Of a stretch of 64,000 nt of DNA, positions 1 to 10,300 are shown in pieces. The position numbers and the translations under genes were made by a program. Positions within the stretch are counted from its first letter, which is position 1; every line of letters starts with the position of its first letter. Under the pieces are notes generated by a model. It was not told where the DNA came from, did not search any database, and saw nothing but the letters and a program-made list of their open reading frames with translations. The DNA comes from Tillus elongatus (Eukaryota > Arthropoda > Insecta > Coleoptera > Cleridae): assembly GCA_964006375.1 (NCBI GenBank), contig OZ023264.1, positions 175,517,510-175,581,509 of the forward strand. The letters run 5' to 3'.

Positions 1-590
1 GAGACGACTAAAAGGAGAGAAATAGGCATGTAGTTGCTAGGAAGCGTTTTGGATCCTTTCTTGGGGACGGGTTGTACTTTAGCAGTTTTCCAGTTACTAG
101 GGAATATGCCTCTATTGTAAATGCAGCAGATAAATTTAGTTGCAGCCTTGAGAGAGAGTTTCATCCAAAGTATGTCCCTTCTACGAGCTTCTAAATTGGG
201 GAGCTGGTGCAGGATAGATTGCTACGAACGTATGCGCACACGCCTCCATGGAATCTATAGGAAGTAAGGAGCTCACACCCCGGGAAGTTAAGGTGATTAG
301 TGGCTGTTTTGGCACTGATTTGGGTTTAGGTGAGGAAGAGGAGTTGGGGCCTATTAGCCTAGAGGAAATGGTGGACGGAGTTCAGGTTAGAATTTAGGCT
401 ACATATGTTCGAGAAGGATTTGTTAAATCTTGATGCCGGCGCCCCCTGCACACCCCTGTCCCGGAGATCCGAATGGAGGGGTATTTTATCTCCGGAATAT
501 TTTGTACAAGGAGGAGCCATCATCAATTTTGCTTATAAGGGAAACTGACTCATACACGAGAACCGGAAACGTCCGTTGGGACTTCACCGC
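1..590 (-). pseudogene. LINE family A fragment: endonuclease N-terminal part joined to start of RT
   Basis: Read on the minus strand, about 590 to 100 encodes a decayed apurinic-type endonuclease N-terminus, with a recognisable stretch ending FICCIY (the place where AIYRSP usually sits). Positions 94-1 encode NWKTAKVQPVPKKGSKTLPS, the start of a CR1/Jockey-type reverse transcriptase. The same endonuclease sequence recurs at 21,780-22,250 and the same RT sequence at 18,380-18,470, so this is the same LINE family. The linker between the two domains is missing, so the copy carries an internal deletion of roughly 1 kb. Stops and frameshifts interrupt the reading frame. It continues past the left edge of the window. 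The homology to 22.2 kb stops near 590. Confidence 0.7.
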
Positions 591-716
591 CCCCACCCCC
601 ACCCCTTGATGTATGGGGTGCTACCTCGTTGGGCGTGAAAAAATCATTTATTATCACGTAAAAGAAAAGTCCAGTACCACCTGCAGTTTTGTAATACATA
701 ACTTACTTTACTGCAT
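591..716. other. No gene seen; C-rich tract
   Basis: A short stretch with a C-rich run near 585-605, between two LINE fragments. Nothing else recognisable. Confidence 0.5.
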
Positions 717-984
717 ATGGTGCTGACTGGACTGATAATAAATATTAGTGGATCGGATAACGTATCCCTTAAAATGTTGGCTTATGCAAGGCCTTTTATT
801 GATATGTTCTTAGTCCATATCTTTAACTTTTGTATTAAGGCTAGTTACTTTACTGTGCAGTGGAAACATGCCATTGGCATCTCTCTTGCTAAGATTAATG
901 AACCGCAAGGTTTTTCAGATCTCAGGGTTCTTAGTATTCTGTTATCTCAAAGGTGTTTGATAAAATACTTTACACTCATATTTA

Positions 985-1278
985 TACTGAGTGAGTGGTA
1001 AGACACGAAGCAACGTTCCTCCACCTAGTCGCGGAACCAAATAGAGCAAAACCGGTCTACGGTACTAATTGTGGTGAGAATGCATCTAGCCTTACATACT
1101 TTGTCCCTGTATTAGGGTAGAAATGGGCCAGGGCTGACAATTTACTAAATTGTTAGTTGGTTGTATACAGTATCTATTTTTAACACTTTGTGTTATTTGG
1201 AGCTGGCGTGACAACATCCTACTTGGTTCCGCAACTAGGTGGCGGCACGTTGCTTCGTGTCTTACCACTCACTTAGTG
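985..1278. mobile_element. MITE-like insertion with ~55-bp terminal inverted repeats
   Basis: The left arm 985-1,040 and the right arm 1,223-1,278 are inverted repeats with few mismatches; both contain GAGTGGTAAGACACGAAGCA when read inward. The piece lies inside the RT pseudogene, between its fingers and palm. There is no coding sequence. A target duplication was not clear by eye. Confidence 0.7.
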
Positions 1279-1440
1279 TTGGAAGGCTGGCTACCATAGC
1301 CGTATTACTTTATAGGTGTATTTTCGCTACAATTAGTATGCTGTGCTGTCGAGCTCTAATTAGAGCGAAACCGGTCTACGTTACTAATTGTGGTGAGAAT
1401 GCATCTATCCTTACACCCATACTAAAGATTATGTAATTAA
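1041..1440. repeat. Dispersed repeat also present at 30.4-30.6 kb and 62.2-62.3 kb
   Basis: A phrase beginning AACCGGTCTACG and ending GGTGAGAATGCATCTA occurs at about 1,050-1,093 and again at 1,369-1,408, as a direct repeat. A related version occurs at 30,575-30,610. The stretch 1,128-1,240 (GTTAGTTG, then TTTGTGTTA, then CGTGACAAC) matches 62,225-62,320. No coding potential recognised. Confidence 0.55.
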
Positions 1441-1475
1441 TAACGAAATTATTCCTGATAATCAGTAGGGGTTCA

Positions 1476-1487
1476 GGGGGGGGGGGG
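1476..1487. repeat. G homopolymer
   Basis: A run of about 12 G just before the palm-encoding part of the RT pseudogene. It is prone to length error and slippage. Confidence 0.8.
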
Positions 1488-2089
1488 TATTCTCAGTAGC
1501 TACGGCTCTTGCGAATTTGACTTCGGATATCTTTGGGGCTAGTGACAGAGGTCTTCTCAGTGTTCGTGTTCTTTTAGATTACTCTAAAGCTTTCGACAAT
1601 GTAAATCATGCCTTGCTATATGCCAAACTGATATACTTTGCTTTTGATTACAGTTCACTTAGTTTAATAAGAGCCTACTTTACTGATAGAACTCTGTCCA
1701 TTTCTATTGCCAATAAGTGTTCCGGCAGCCTGCAGATTCTTTCTGGAGTTCCACAGGGCTCAGTTTTGAGCCCCTTTTCTTGATTGTATAAACATCAGAC
1801 TTGCTGTCATCGCTACAATACTACAAATCACAGATTTATGCTGACGATACCCAGATCTATTATAATTTTAACAGTAGTGATTATTTAAATGTAAACAATA
1901 TACTATTGAATTGCAGTTAATAAATTATATATTTCGGCAACATAAGTTAAAATTAAATCCTAGTAAGTCACAAATCATACTGTTTGCTAATAGAAATAAC
2001 TGTAGTTTTTTTAGTTCACACCTCAATATATCTATTGACGGCACAAGGCTGAACTTTATGGAGTCTGCTAGATGTCTTGGTTTGATAAT

Positions 2090-2091
<2 letters not shown>

Positions 2092-2181
<90 letters not shown>
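2092..2181. repeat. (TA)n microsatellite
   Basis: Uninterrupted TA dinucleotides, about 45 units, which terminate the RT pseudogene. Confidence 0.95.
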
Positions 2182-2183
<2 letters not shown>

Positions 2184-3185
2184 TCTATTTGTCATAACTA
2201 TTTAACAGCATGTCAATACAGATAAGTCACTGACTTGTGAGATATTTCGACATAATTTTACAAAATAAAAAACACGTTGTCTATTTTGCATTTAATTGAG
2301 TCTCCCAACCAATAACTCAAATAGTAATTAACTGAGTTTGATTAGACTCGGCAAGTACCTTTCACTAGCTTAAATGAGTTCGTTAGACAGCCTTATCGGA
2401 CCAGTTTTTCTAAAAAATAAAATGATGTGTATGTCAAAAAGTAACACAAATATTATAATGAAATTTGGTTGATATGTTGCACTGGTACCATGTACCAAAA
2501 TTCAACATTCTAGGTCTAGAAATTGAGTTATACATATTAAAAGCATTTAATGAAATTCGCTATCATTACGCACTTGCTGTGTCCCGAAATTTCTCTTTAT
2601 ATTCTTGCAGCTTTGGAACAGAGATAGTTCCAATGATCTATTTAAATATTTGTCAATATTTAACAAAATAAAACATATCAAAGAGCGAATATAACAGTTA
2701 TAAATAAACCAGATTATCCTGAAATTTTTAACGCAGCAGTGACTACAGTACACAACTTGCACATAAGGACTCACTGAGGGTTTCACTGATTGTATAAAGG
2801 CGGTCGGATGATTCCAGAAATATCTAGTATTGTAGTGTCCTTTTTGGTCATGTTGAAAGTTGGGCAAACAAACAACTTGCCTTATTTGATCATAGATGGC
2901 ACAAATAAGAAACACGTTTTCTATTTTAGATTTAATTGAGTTACTCAGGGAGAGATGGTGCGAGCAACAAAAAATATAATTGCTAATTATCAGATATAAT
3001 TACCTTGTATGTTGTTTTAGTCTCTACAAATATTTCGTATGGTAAAAAGGTGGCCGCGAACAAGATTCCTATTAGAAGAGTGACGCGATTTAAAAAAATG
3101 TTAGGAAGCACTGCTTTAAAAAATGTGAAATGACAAAAATGGTAAATGAGAAACCTAGTTAAAAGCAGCTGCCGCTAATCTGTTT
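2182..3185. other. AT-rich repeat DNA, no gene
   Basis: Carries one reverse copy of the GACGCAGCAAGTGCGTTATG motif at about 2,553-2,592. A phrase near AACACGTTGTCTATTTTGCA at 2,269-2,300 is repeated in modified form at 2,910-2,940. No open frame here resembles a protein I know. Confidence 0.5.
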
Positions 3186-3410
3186 TCAAACGTGTGTGTT
3201 TTGGCGTTTCAAATAGATCACTATATGTAATGGCATCACCCTACATCCCTGTTTAATTCCGATTGAATTTCTGGCTGACTCCAGCTTAACACTGCTACAA
3301 CTAGTAAGCCTTTTTGCTGTTACTTGTTGATTGTGAAGTGCTAATGAAATTTGCCAACATTCACAAAGCTGTTTTATCATACGAGGTGCTGAGACTTTAA
3401 TATATAGCAT
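3186..3410 (-). pseudogene. Possible reverse transcriptase remnant
   Basis: A 74-codon minus-strand frame contains IGIKQGCRVMPLHIVIYL, which resembles RT motif B of RTE/CRE-type elements (usually GVRQGC..SP.LFN.Y). The segment before it (LHNQQVTAKRL) fits the strand ahead of that motif. No motif A or C lies beside it, so it is at most a fragment. It could be chance. Confidence 0.35.
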
Positions 3411-3668
3411 GACAAAACCGCCACCTTTTTACTGAATGAAAAAATATATTTTCATAAATGGAACTTACAAGCATATTTATTCTAGAAACTATTTTGATAT
3501 GGAATTCCTTTCTTTGGCTAAAGACGTTTTGAAAACCTGTTGTATTAGCGAATTTTCATTAAGAAAAGTTCGCTAATAGAGAGGTAACGATGAGAAGCTT
3601 TTAAAAAAATTTCTTCAAATGAACGCGCATTTGGGTCCCTAGAACCCAAAACCAAGGTCCGCTAAAAC

Positions 3669-3671
<3 letters not shown>
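3411..3671. repeat. Left module of TA-core repeat (AACCAAGGTC subtype)
   Basis: From about 3,541: a short palindrome (TAGCGAATTTTC ... TTCGCTAATA), then GAGGTAACGATGAG, then TTGGGTCCCTAGAACC and ACCAAGGTC, leading into (TA)n. The same order occurs at 26,455-26,608 and, reversed, at 29,914-30,040. Confidence 0.65.

Positions 3672-3750
<79 letters not shown>
3672..3750. repeat. (TA)n microsatellite
   Basis: About 40 TA units between the left and right modules of a TA-core repeat. Confidence 0.95.
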
Positions 3751-3752
<2 letters not shown>

Positions 3753-4420
3753 ATATATGCGAGCGACAACTCAAAAAATACTAAACTGATTTTTTCCAGG
3801 TCTAATTGATTAAACCTGGAAAAAATCTTGTTTGAGCAAAAACCTAGGTCGAGTTCGTTAATCAGCCTTTATGCTAAAGTTTTTCCGGTGGAAAATCGGG
3901 AAAAACTTTTTGCAAATGCTATATTTTTGTCAATATCAGAGTAACTGGAATGAGACTCCACATGTGGTTAGAAATAGCGCAAATAAACCTATGTTGTAAA
4001 TTTTAAGTAATTTGGTACACAATATGTAGAGTTTTTTCCAAATTAAAAATAAAATCTCTAAGACGTGCATTTAGACGACTTAGTGGTTAAAGTCCAATGC
4101 CTGACAGATAGAGTAGTTAACTGCCAGGCACAGATTGACTTATACAACAGGTATAAACCATACATCAACGGTAACCAAATTAAATATATACCAGGCATCA
4201 TACATACCACCTGAACCAACAATCGTGCAATCTCGGCAGTAATTCTGGAAAATGACAGACGACAGGAAATTAAAAATTTGCCAAGTAATTGTTATTTAAC
4301 AGGGGGATTCAATCAATTCCTAAAATACACTATAATTGTGGGTTTATGAACTGCCTCAAATACAGTTTTAGCGCAGCAGAGATATATTATGATGTGGCAT
4401 AATATAGTACGAATGTAAAG
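3751..4420 (+). repeat. Dispersed repeat, inverted copy at 29,225-29,757
   Basis: Long similarity to the reverse complement of 29,225-29,757, including CAATGCCTGAC, ATACATCAACGGTAACCAAA, the phrase around ATTTGCCAAGTAATTG and ACAGTTTTAGCGCAGCA. It starts at the (TA)n and contains a perfect 14-bp inverted repeat at 3,788-3,801 and 3,814-3,827. No coding sequence recognised. The family is unknown to me. Confidence 0.7.
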
Positions 4421-4629
4421 AAAATCAAGCCAATTCTGAATTAAAATGATTCTAAAATAGTTTCTTGTACCTTTAAACTTAAACATAAGACGTCATATAA
4501 GACCGAAACAGCCATGGGATGTGTTTCGATGGTAATTCTACTAATTGCTACGTATGCTTTGAATATAATATCCCGGGCATGAAGACGATGTAATGTATCA
4601 CCCAAACAAAACGTTTTTTGACGTATACC
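4421..4629. other. No feature seen
   Basis: AT-rich sequence. A phrase near TTTAAACTTAAACATAAGAC is shared in reverse with 26,820-26,850. Confidence 0.4.
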
Positions 4630-4700
4630 CAGACGGCTCAGAGGCGTGCCTCTTGCCTCATTAGCAGAAGGTTACGCAATCGAATCCAGTTCGATAAATT
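4630..4700 (+). tRNA. tRNA-like segment, probably SINE-derived
   Basis: AGACGGCTCAGAGGCGTGCC resembles a Pol III A box region, and ATCGAATCC about 35 bases later resembles a B box. A CCTCATTAGCAGAAGG stretch sits where an anticodon arm would be. The acceptor stem is not convincing, so this is more likely a degenerate tRNA-derived SINE head than a gene. Confidence 0.35.
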
Positions 4701-5343
4701 TATGCTTTTTTGGCGATTAATAAGGAAAAATAACTGCTACGTTCATAATTTGGCAGATACTTTACTTTTCTAAATATGAATTGAGTTTCCTTTTGAAAAT
4801 CTTCTGTAGAACTTTAATTAAATCTGTAATACTCGTTTATTTTAAAGATACACACTATTTACACATATGGCAAAATCTAGTTCTTTCGCTTCATAGAAAA
4901 TTGAGTTTTGGGCATTTTTTCAAAAGGAGTTAGAACGCAAGATTATTTTGATAGTAGAGAGATATCGATGGTAACACTTTCGAAAGAATTCCTCAAATGT
5001 GCGCGTACTAGGACCTCTAAAATGGATCTTCAAGGTCTGTGTAAGTTTAAAGTATTAACTTTACTAACACGCCGTATAATAACTGTGTACAATTCTTATG
5101 AAAATTCGCTACTATAACGCACTTCCTGCGTCCCGAAATTTATTAATATCTTGACTTGCTTGTTTGGGTGCGTTCAGATACCTAACATAAAATTTTATGC
5201 ATTTTAATTCAAATAATACAATTTGTGGATACAAACTTATATAAAGTTTTATTGTTTCTAGTTAACAAGTTTAACTTACTCAAATACAATGCCACAACCA
5301 CGGCTGGTATTAGCTTTCCAGTATGTACTGGAAAAGTGAAAGG
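4701..5343. other. AT-rich, no gene
   Basis: Contains TA-core left-module-like text at about 4,910-5,030 (CTAGGACCTCTAAAA) and a reverse copy of the GACGCAGCAAGTGCG motif at 5,100-5,140. The short open frame at 4,908 is repeat sequence, not a protein. Confidence 0.45.
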
Positions 5344-5415
5344 GAAAGCCTGCGAATAGAATCCGGTAACCCTCAGTTCAGAGGTACACGTTCTTACTAC
5401 TGAACCACCGAGGCT
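5344..5415 (-). tRNA. tRNA-like SINE head
   Basis: On the minus strand the segment begins GCCTCGGTGGTTCAGTAGTA (A box-like) and later has GGATTCTATTC (a degenerate B box). It ends GCAGGC, so GCCT can pair with AGGC as a short acceptor stem, and CCTC can pair with GAGG as an anticodon stem. It is too degenerate for a working tRNA. A tRNA-derived SINE is the best reading. Confidence 0.45.
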
Positions 5416-5533
5416 CCAACAACTTAAATGAACTAAAAATGTTTTGAAAAATGTAGGAGCTGGTATTTATTAGCAAGCTCGTCATAAAAAAGATGGTAAT
5501 TAGCAGAGATAAGCTGCTAATATTTTTCATTAT

Positions 5534-8306
5534 GTGATGCGTATCCATTTTTTAGTGTGTGTGTGTATTTCTTTAGCAATGGACCGGTATGTTCGCGATC
5601 TTCCGCTTCCGGTTTGCAATACTGAGGTGTTATACGACCCTGTTCAGTGCAAATATTTTTCTAGAGCAAACAGCTTAAAATTGTTTCATAATAATATAAG
5701 AAACATTTGCAAAAACTTTGAGGAGTTGCAAGTAGCGTTGTCTCAAATGTCATGTAGTTTTGATGTGATTGCTCTGACTGAGACTTGGTAGGTAGATTGT
5801 GCAAACATATTCAAGTTGGTGGGATATGCCATTTTATATAGCGAAGGGGCGTACAATAAGTGTGGTGGTGTCTTGATACATATAAAAATTTCGAGACGCA
5901 GCAAGTGCATTATTGTAACGAATTTTCATTAGATACTTCAAATTTGAATAACTCAATTTTCTATAAACCTATAAAGTTGAATGTACATACAAAAATTGAA
6001 ACTGACCCTCCTCGATATGGGTTTTAAGGGTCTTAGTTCGCGGTCATTTGAAAAAAAAATGAAAAGTCTCACCATCGATACCTCTCTATTACTGATTTAA
6101 AAAAATAAAAATTTACTAAAAAGTACAATTAATTATTAACATAATATAGTCGCTTTAGCAGAGGGTCGGGGTGTTGGACTATCACTTCGAATGGGTGGTG
6201 CACATGTTACCATTACTGCTATCTATAGATCACCGGCAACGTGTTTGTCTTCCTTTAATCGATGTTTAGAGATTTATCTAGCTGAAAATCGAAAGGTTAG
6301 TAAAGACCATCACATCATGTTTGGAGATTGGAATATTGATATCCTCTATGAAAACGAGTCCAGCAGTCAGAAATATCTTAACATACTTGCTGAGCATATG
6401 TTTGTTAATACAGAAGACAAACACACGAGAATACAGAAGAACTTTGCCTCTTACATTGACCACTTATTTGAGAGTTCCAAGTCGCAGTGCGGTGTTTTGA
6501 GCGCAGATTACCACATTTATATCACCGACCACTTTTCTATATTATTAGATCTCCCAGTGAATCCTGAGAAAGAAATTAAAACCGATATATTGGGGGTTTG
6601 TTAAATGTTACATAGATTATGATAGGGCACACAGAGAACTAGAGCATACAGATTGGGATGGAATTTGTGGTTCTGAAAACTTAAACATTGCGGCGGAAAA
6701 CTCTGTGGAGGTTCTTAAATCAATCGTGGAACGGCGTACGATTAGAATTAAAATAAAAAACAAGAAGAGACCCAGGAAATTCTGAACAACACAGGGTATG
6801 ATTGAGTCGATACACACAAAAGATCGCTTATACCGAACAAAGAGACAAAACCACAGTGATGAAAATAAGAAACTACAGTTTGCGCGATATAAAAATAGTT
6901 TAAATAATATCATCAAGTGCGCAAAAGCAAACTTTGTCAAGAAATAAATATGTCTCCACCCCAATTCATCTAAAAACCTTTGGGAGATGGTAAGTCGGCT
7001 AACTAGAGAAGAGAGAAAGGATCCTGCTAGAAATATTCAACTTAGGGATGACAACTTACTAAATAACGTCACCAAGGGAAATAGCCGACGCATTCAATCA
7101 ATATTTTTCATCGGTTGGGAGAGTATTGGCACAGAAAATACCTTTATCCGGGGACAGCCTTAAGGTAGATATGAAGCCATACAGCATTTTACTAACACCT
7201 ACATGTCATTCCAAGGTCGTTGAATGTAGAATGCATATGAAGGTGTAAAGTGCTCCTGGGTTGGACTCAATCACTGTGGATAATTTGAGGGAAGTCTCGT
7301 ATGTCGTTGCAGCTCCACTGACTATTTTAATCAACATGTGCATAGAACTTGGTATTTTCACCGACATTGTAAAGAAGACTAAAAAACCACTATTTAAAGG
7401 AGGAAACAGTGACGCAATGCCTCATTATATACCGATATCATTATTATCGACTATTGCCAAGGTTTTCGAAAAAATTAGATGTCAAAAAATAAACTATCTA
7501 AAAAAGCAAAACATCTTAGCAGAATTGCAGTTTGGATTCAGGGAAGGTCTGTTTACACATAATCGATTTAATACCCTAACTACATGAATTTATTCTGATC
7601 TTGATAAGCGTAGACAAAGTATTTGCATCTCTCTAGATGTTGATAAGGCTTTCGATGCCGTGGACCATAGGATTCTTGTCAGAAAGTTAGAGAGTATAGG
7701 TTTTAGGGGTGTTTCCTTGCTATTATTAAGGTTTATTTACGGCCTAGAAAGCAGTGTACAAAAATTGAAGACTGGTGCAAGATTGTGAAATAGTTGAACT
7801 AGGCGTTTCACAAGCAACAGTATTAGGCCCTTTGTTATTTAACTTGTATATAAATGATCTATTTAGTGTGCATACAACTGGTAAAGTCATTGGTTTGCAT
7901 ATGGTACTGCAATTTTATATGAAGATTGGTCTTGGCAACGGCTAAAGACCAAGATTGAAGATGACTTTGTTAATATTAAGAGGTTTGATGCCAATGGGCT
8001 AACTGTTAACATGAAGAAGGCTAAGTATGTTGCATTTGCGTGTTGCACTTGCCTTAATTTAATACACTGGAAATATTTTGTAACAACCAATATATCCAAA
8101 TGGAGGCAGCTTAAATGGTTAGGTATTTGGGGATCATCATAGATCAGCATCTGCGTTGGGATGAGCATGTAAGTGTGATTGTTAGAAAGTTGAAGATCAT
8201 TTTGTTTAAGTTTGAATACCTTAAAACCTTTCTGACAACAGCATATCTTAGAGTGGTCTATTCGGCATTGGTTGAACCCCTTCAAAAACTTAAGTGGCAA
8301 GCGTAG
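5534..8306 (+). pseudogene. CR1/Jockey-type LINE ORF2, near full length but broken (element B)
   Basis: Order of parts on the plus strand: endonuclease N-terminus (LKLFHNNIRNICKNFEEL, then DVIALTETW at 5,757-5,790); an inserted repeat at about 5,885-6,125; the rest of the endonuclease at 6,190-6,600 (AIYRSPATC, FGDWNIDIL, YIDHLFESS, ITDHFSILLDLP); a linker at about 6,600-7,200; RT fingers at 7,261-7,587 (PLFKGG, PISLLSTIAKVFEK, LQFGFREG); palm motif A (SLDVDKAFDAVDHRIL) at about 7,630; weak motif B at about 7,800; and thumb at 8,115-8,290 (RYLGIIIDQHLRWDEHV). In-frame stops and frameshifts at about 5,791, 6,604, 7,587 and 7,786 kill it. The YADD box region near 7,900 is degraded. It would have copied its RNA into a nicked target when intact. 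Confidence 0.85.
5885..6125 (+). repeat. Short TA-core/MITE-type repeat inserted into the endonuclease
   Basis: It begins with the motif GAGACGCAGCAAGTGCATTA and runs through ATTTGAATAACTCAATTTTC, then the reverse of the TA-core left module (AAACTGACCC, GATATGGGTT, TCGATACCTCTCTATTA). There is no (TA)n in this copy. It splits a GGVLIHI-type endonuclease strand from the AIYRSP strand. Confidence 0.7.
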
Positions 8307-8579
8307 TCTAGTGACACTTTATTTTGAAGCTGATTTAATTCTTTATGCAGTCGTGTTTTTTTTTCAATTGTGAGCAATTGGTTTTTGAGGATCACGAAAT
8401 TCACTCTCGTTCAAATTGTAAACATTCTTTTTGGTAGGAACTGACTAAAAAATAATAAATAATGTTACGTTGTCTGCACGAAGGCTTTTAATTTTTAAGG
8501 GAACAAAAAATTTTGGCCAAATGTATTAAAATTACCGTTTTTAAAGCTTCCATTTGATTTTATGAATTATCATCGTTCA
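8307..8579. other. No gene seen
   Basis: AT-rich sequence between the LINE and the transposase. It may hold the left end of the transposon, but I could not find matching terminal repeats. Confidence 0.4.
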
Positions 8580-10300
8580 GTGACTAAGTTAAAAAAGAAA
8601 CCGTAAGCAAAGAATGTAACTAGTAAAACTGTGCTATGGAAATAACATTTGTGCCAGTGTTGCGGCTAAAATTTTTAACCAAAACCGTATGGAACAGCAG
8701 GTTAGTCGTCAGTACGTCATTAATTTAATTGCAAAATTTGATGAAACTGGCTCTGTTACAAAAAAAAAACATAACTTATCATATCATATCCAAAATGATG
8801 GTGTTGAAGTGGGTGTTCTTGGTCATCTTTTAATATATAACAAGCAATCTGTGAGAAAAACAGCTCAAGAAAGTGGTGTGCCAGAAAGTAGTGTTCATCG
8901 GCTTATCACAAACGATAAGTTTCATCTTTTCAAGATAAAACTAGTCAAAGAATTAAACCAACATGATTCGGATCGACGTTTGCAGCATTGTGAAAATTTT
9001 ACTGAGCGTTTGATGAATGGCCCAGGTCTACTTTACAACATTTGTTTCTCCGATAAAAGTACGTTTATGTTAAATGGTCAAGTGAATAGGCATAATTGTC
9101 GTTACTGGAGTAACACGAACCCACACATCGTCAGTATAAGTCACACCTAAACACCCCAAAAATTAAACGCGTGGGAAGGCATTCTGGACGACCACATTAT
9201 CGTACTACTTTTTGTCGAAGGCAATTTGACTGATGAAAGTTATTTGAAGTTATTATAAGACCTTGTTGACCCTTTTATCACCCAGGCACTGGAAGAACCA
9301 GATCTCCAAAAAAATTAACTTTTCTTACAGCAGGATGGAGGGCCTCCTCATTATTATGACGGGTAAGTGGTTTCTTAGATGCTCATTTTCCTGAACAATG
9401 GATATTTCGGATTCCCAACAAATCGCCATCTAGGTCGCCCGACCTAACTGCTTTGGATTTATTTTTGTGGGGCCAGTTAAAATCTAAGGTGTATGCTTCA
9501 CCACCTAAATCTCTTGAAAGGCTTCGAAAACGAATCGTCGCAGAGCGCCGTTTGATCACGCCAGAAATTGTTGAAAAACGTTGGACAAGCTTTTGAGAAT
9601 CGATTGTATTATTGTATGAAAGTTGGTGGTGGACATTTTAAGCAATAAATTCGTTAAATTGGATTGTTTTTTCATTAACTCAATCAAATATGGACTCTAA
9701 GTGTTCTACTTCTTGCTAAATTTTTTGAATGTTCTGAAATCTTGACCTCTCTAAAGCGAATTTAACTGGTGAAAGGTGTTTGAAGTTATTAGAAGACCTT
9801 GTTGACCGTTTAATCACCCAGGTACTGGAAGAACTATATCTTCAAGGAAACTACATTTTCCTTCAACAGGATGGAGTGCCTTTCCTTTACCATGTACGGT
9901 TAAGCGGTTTCTTAGATGTTCATTTTCCTAAACAATGGATATATCGGAGATGTCCCACCAAATCGCCATCTACGTCGCCCGACCTAACTGCTTTGGATTT
10001 CTTTTTGTGGGGCCAGCTAAAATCTAAGGTGTATGCTTCACCACCCGAATCTCTTCAAACGCTTCGAAAACGAGTCGTCGCAGAGTGCCGTTTGATCACG
10101 CCAAAAATTGTAGAAAAACCTCAGACAAGAAAATCGATTGTATTATTGTATGGAAGTTGGGGGTGGACATTTTAAACGATACATTCGTTAAATTGAATTG
10201 TTTTTTCATTAACTTAATCAAATATGGACTTTAAATGTTCTGCTTCTTGCAAATTTTTTTGAAAGTTCTTGACCTCTCTAAAGCAAATTGAACTGGATTA
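8580..10300 (+). pseudogene. IS630/Tc1/mariner-superfamily transposase, dead, 3' part duplicated
   Basis: Coding begins upstream of the first ATG at 8,689. A helix-turn-helix region reads NLIAKFDETGSV, then SVRKTAQESGVPESSVHRL. The catalytic core shows the first Asp at FSDKSTFMLNGQVNRHNCRY (about 9,050-9,110), then a frameshift near 9,150. The second Asp (QQDG) and third Asp (SPDLTALDFFLWG) appear twice: in a stop-ridden copy at 9,240-9,660 and in a cleaner copy at 9,780-10,175. By my count 36 residues lie between the second and third Asp in the second copy. Intact relatives cut and paste their element. Here frameshifts and the duplication rule out activity. Related but distinct transposases lie at 42.5-43.6 kb and 56.1-57.2 kb. 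Confidence 0.85.
9239..10300 (+). repeat. Direct tandem duplication of transposase 3' end (~536-bp unit)
   Basis: TTTGAAGTTATT at 9,243 recurs at 9,779. The two units stay similar through TCGCCCGACCTAACTGCTTT, the stop region and the downstream text ATCAAATATGGACT. The second unit is the less damaged one: it keeps an open frame where the first has stops. Confidence 0.85.

Larger units (their letters stand above)
717..2091 (+). pseudogene. Non-LTR retrotransposon reverse transcriptase, broken (element C)
   Basis: Three pieces in order match a CR1/Jockey-type reverse transcriptase. Positions 717-985 give the N-terminal fingers (DNVSLKML, then HIFNFCI, SLAKINEP and FSDLRVLSIL, the last corresponding to the usual SDLRPISIL). 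Positions 1,520-1,785 give palm motif A (LDYSKAFDNVNHALL) and motif B (SGVPQGSVLSP). After a frameshift near 1,783, ADDTQIYYN corresponds to motif C, and 1,911-2,091 gives the thumb (LNPSKSQIILF, then ARCLGLIID). The gene is split by an inverted-repeat element at 985-1,278 and ends abruptly in a (TA)n tract. It is not functional. It differs from family A and from the copy at 5.5-8.3 kb. Confidence 0.75.

Noticed and set aside
4630..4700. A functional tRNA gene
   Set aside because: No convincing acceptor stem and a poor B box; kept only as a tRNA-like segment.
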